64,000 nt of DNA from the NCBI RefSeq assembly GCF_013415845.1, contig NZ_CP058907.1:1426001-1490000 (forward strand), written 5' to 3'. The notes beneath the pieces were generated by a model that worked only from the letters and a program-made list of their open reading frames with translations, made no database searches and was not told where the DNA came from. The translations under genes and the position numbers were made by a program. Positions 63,679 through 64,000 of the stretch are shown piece after piece (position 1 is the stretch's first letter; every line of letters begins with the position of its first letter). Origin of the DNA: Rhodopseudomonas palustris (GTDB lineage: Bacteria; Pseudomonadota; Alphaproteobacteria; Rhizobiales; Xanthobacteraceae).

Positions 63679-64000
63679 TCAGACGCGAGGAGGCCGGAAC
63701 GGCGGGCTGCCGGCGTGGTCCGGCACGAACAGGTCGGCCGGCGGAAACACCGTGCTGGCGCGCTGGGCGATGAACTTCACCGGCACCGTAGCGACCGGCG
63801 AGAAGCCGACCGAGGCGCCGACGCAGCAGAACCCCAGCGGACACTTGGCTGGATGTTTGGGGAGAGACGGCGTCGCTGGCGTCGCATCGGCCGTGATGCC
63901 GTGGCAGGATTCGACGGCCGCGGCCTGGTGGGCGTGGGCGCCGGCGTGATGATCGTGCTGTACATGCTGCGCCGCTTCGATCGGGGCCGCAGGCAGTATG
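63679..64000 (-). CDS. 3' part of a His- and Cys-rich exported protein, cut by the window edge
   Basis: A minus-strand frame enters from beyond 64000 and ends at the TGA at 63681-63679 (106 residues in the window). It contains a His cluster HVQHDHHAGAHAHQ, then ESCHGI and a Cys motif KCPLGFCCVGA, ending PFRPPRV. This composition fits a periplasmic copper-binding accessory of Cus operons. The start lies outside the window. It is upstream of the YtkA-like gene in the same direction. Confidence 0.75.
   Translation of the reverse strand, partial: ILPAAPIEAAQHVQHDHHAGAHAHQAAAVESCHGITADATPATPSLPKHPAKCPLGFCCVGASVGFSPVATVPVKFIAQRASTVFPPADLFVPDHAGSPPFRPPRV

Overview
The window is a GC-rich, densely packed bacterial chromosome segment with no rRNA, tRNA, CRISPR or phage genes seen. 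Operons with 1-4 base overlaps, many branched-chain-type ABC importers, Tat-exported binding proteins, a REP-like palindrome typical of Bradyrhizobium/Rhodopseudomonas genomes and a CooC/CooS pair point to an alphaproteobacterium of the Rhodopseudomonas/Bradyrhizobium group. This assignment is an inference from gene content.

Layout. 1-5484: edge of an unknown minus-strand gene, then a livKHMGF importer ending in a 2-hydroxychromene-2-carboxylate isomerase-like gene. 5998-6594: nitroreductase. 7120-9088: groES-groEL with a terminator. 9267-11489: PAS-GGDEF-EAL signalling protein. 11790-19167: a tight seven-gene operon of an AhpD-like protein, a DszC-like flavoprotein, an SsuBAC-like importer, CooC with a His-rich tail and a CooS-like Ni/Fe-S protein. 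19445-25472: ATP-grasp protein, second AhpD-like protein and a complete liv importer. 25764-32964: oligopeptide-type importer with two tandem binding proteins. 33359-38824: Ssu-type importer, acyl-CoA synthetase and nitronate-monooxygenase-like protein. 48838-39238 (minus): guanidine-I (ykkC) riboswitch, ABC importer, two DUF1989 proteins, urea/guanidine carboxylase and allophanate hydrolase. 49212-58522: crotonase, acyl-CoA synthetase, IclR regulator, MaoC hydratase and a liv importer. 58550-64000 (minus): Cus-type copper/silver efflux.

How it works together. Seven ABC importers lie in 64 kb, each next to a catabolic or accessory enzyme set. This fits a metabolically versatile organism scavenging organic acids, peptides, S/N compounds and guanidine. 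The clearest regulation is the guanidine-I riboswitch with a possible ribosome-site switch behind it, and a shared palindrome at two promoters of the crotonase/acyl-CoA synthetase/IclR/MaoC block.

The most unusual part is the CooS operon. The CooS homologue keeps the B- and D-cluster cysteines and most C-cluster ligands, but one C-cluster cysteine position appears to be Asp and parts of the proton-relay histidine set are replaced. It may therefore do something other than ordinary CO oxidation. Two importer genes near it carry lesions as given: a nonsense codon in the operon's permease (TAA at 16193) and a one-base frameshift in the next operon's livG (near 21243).
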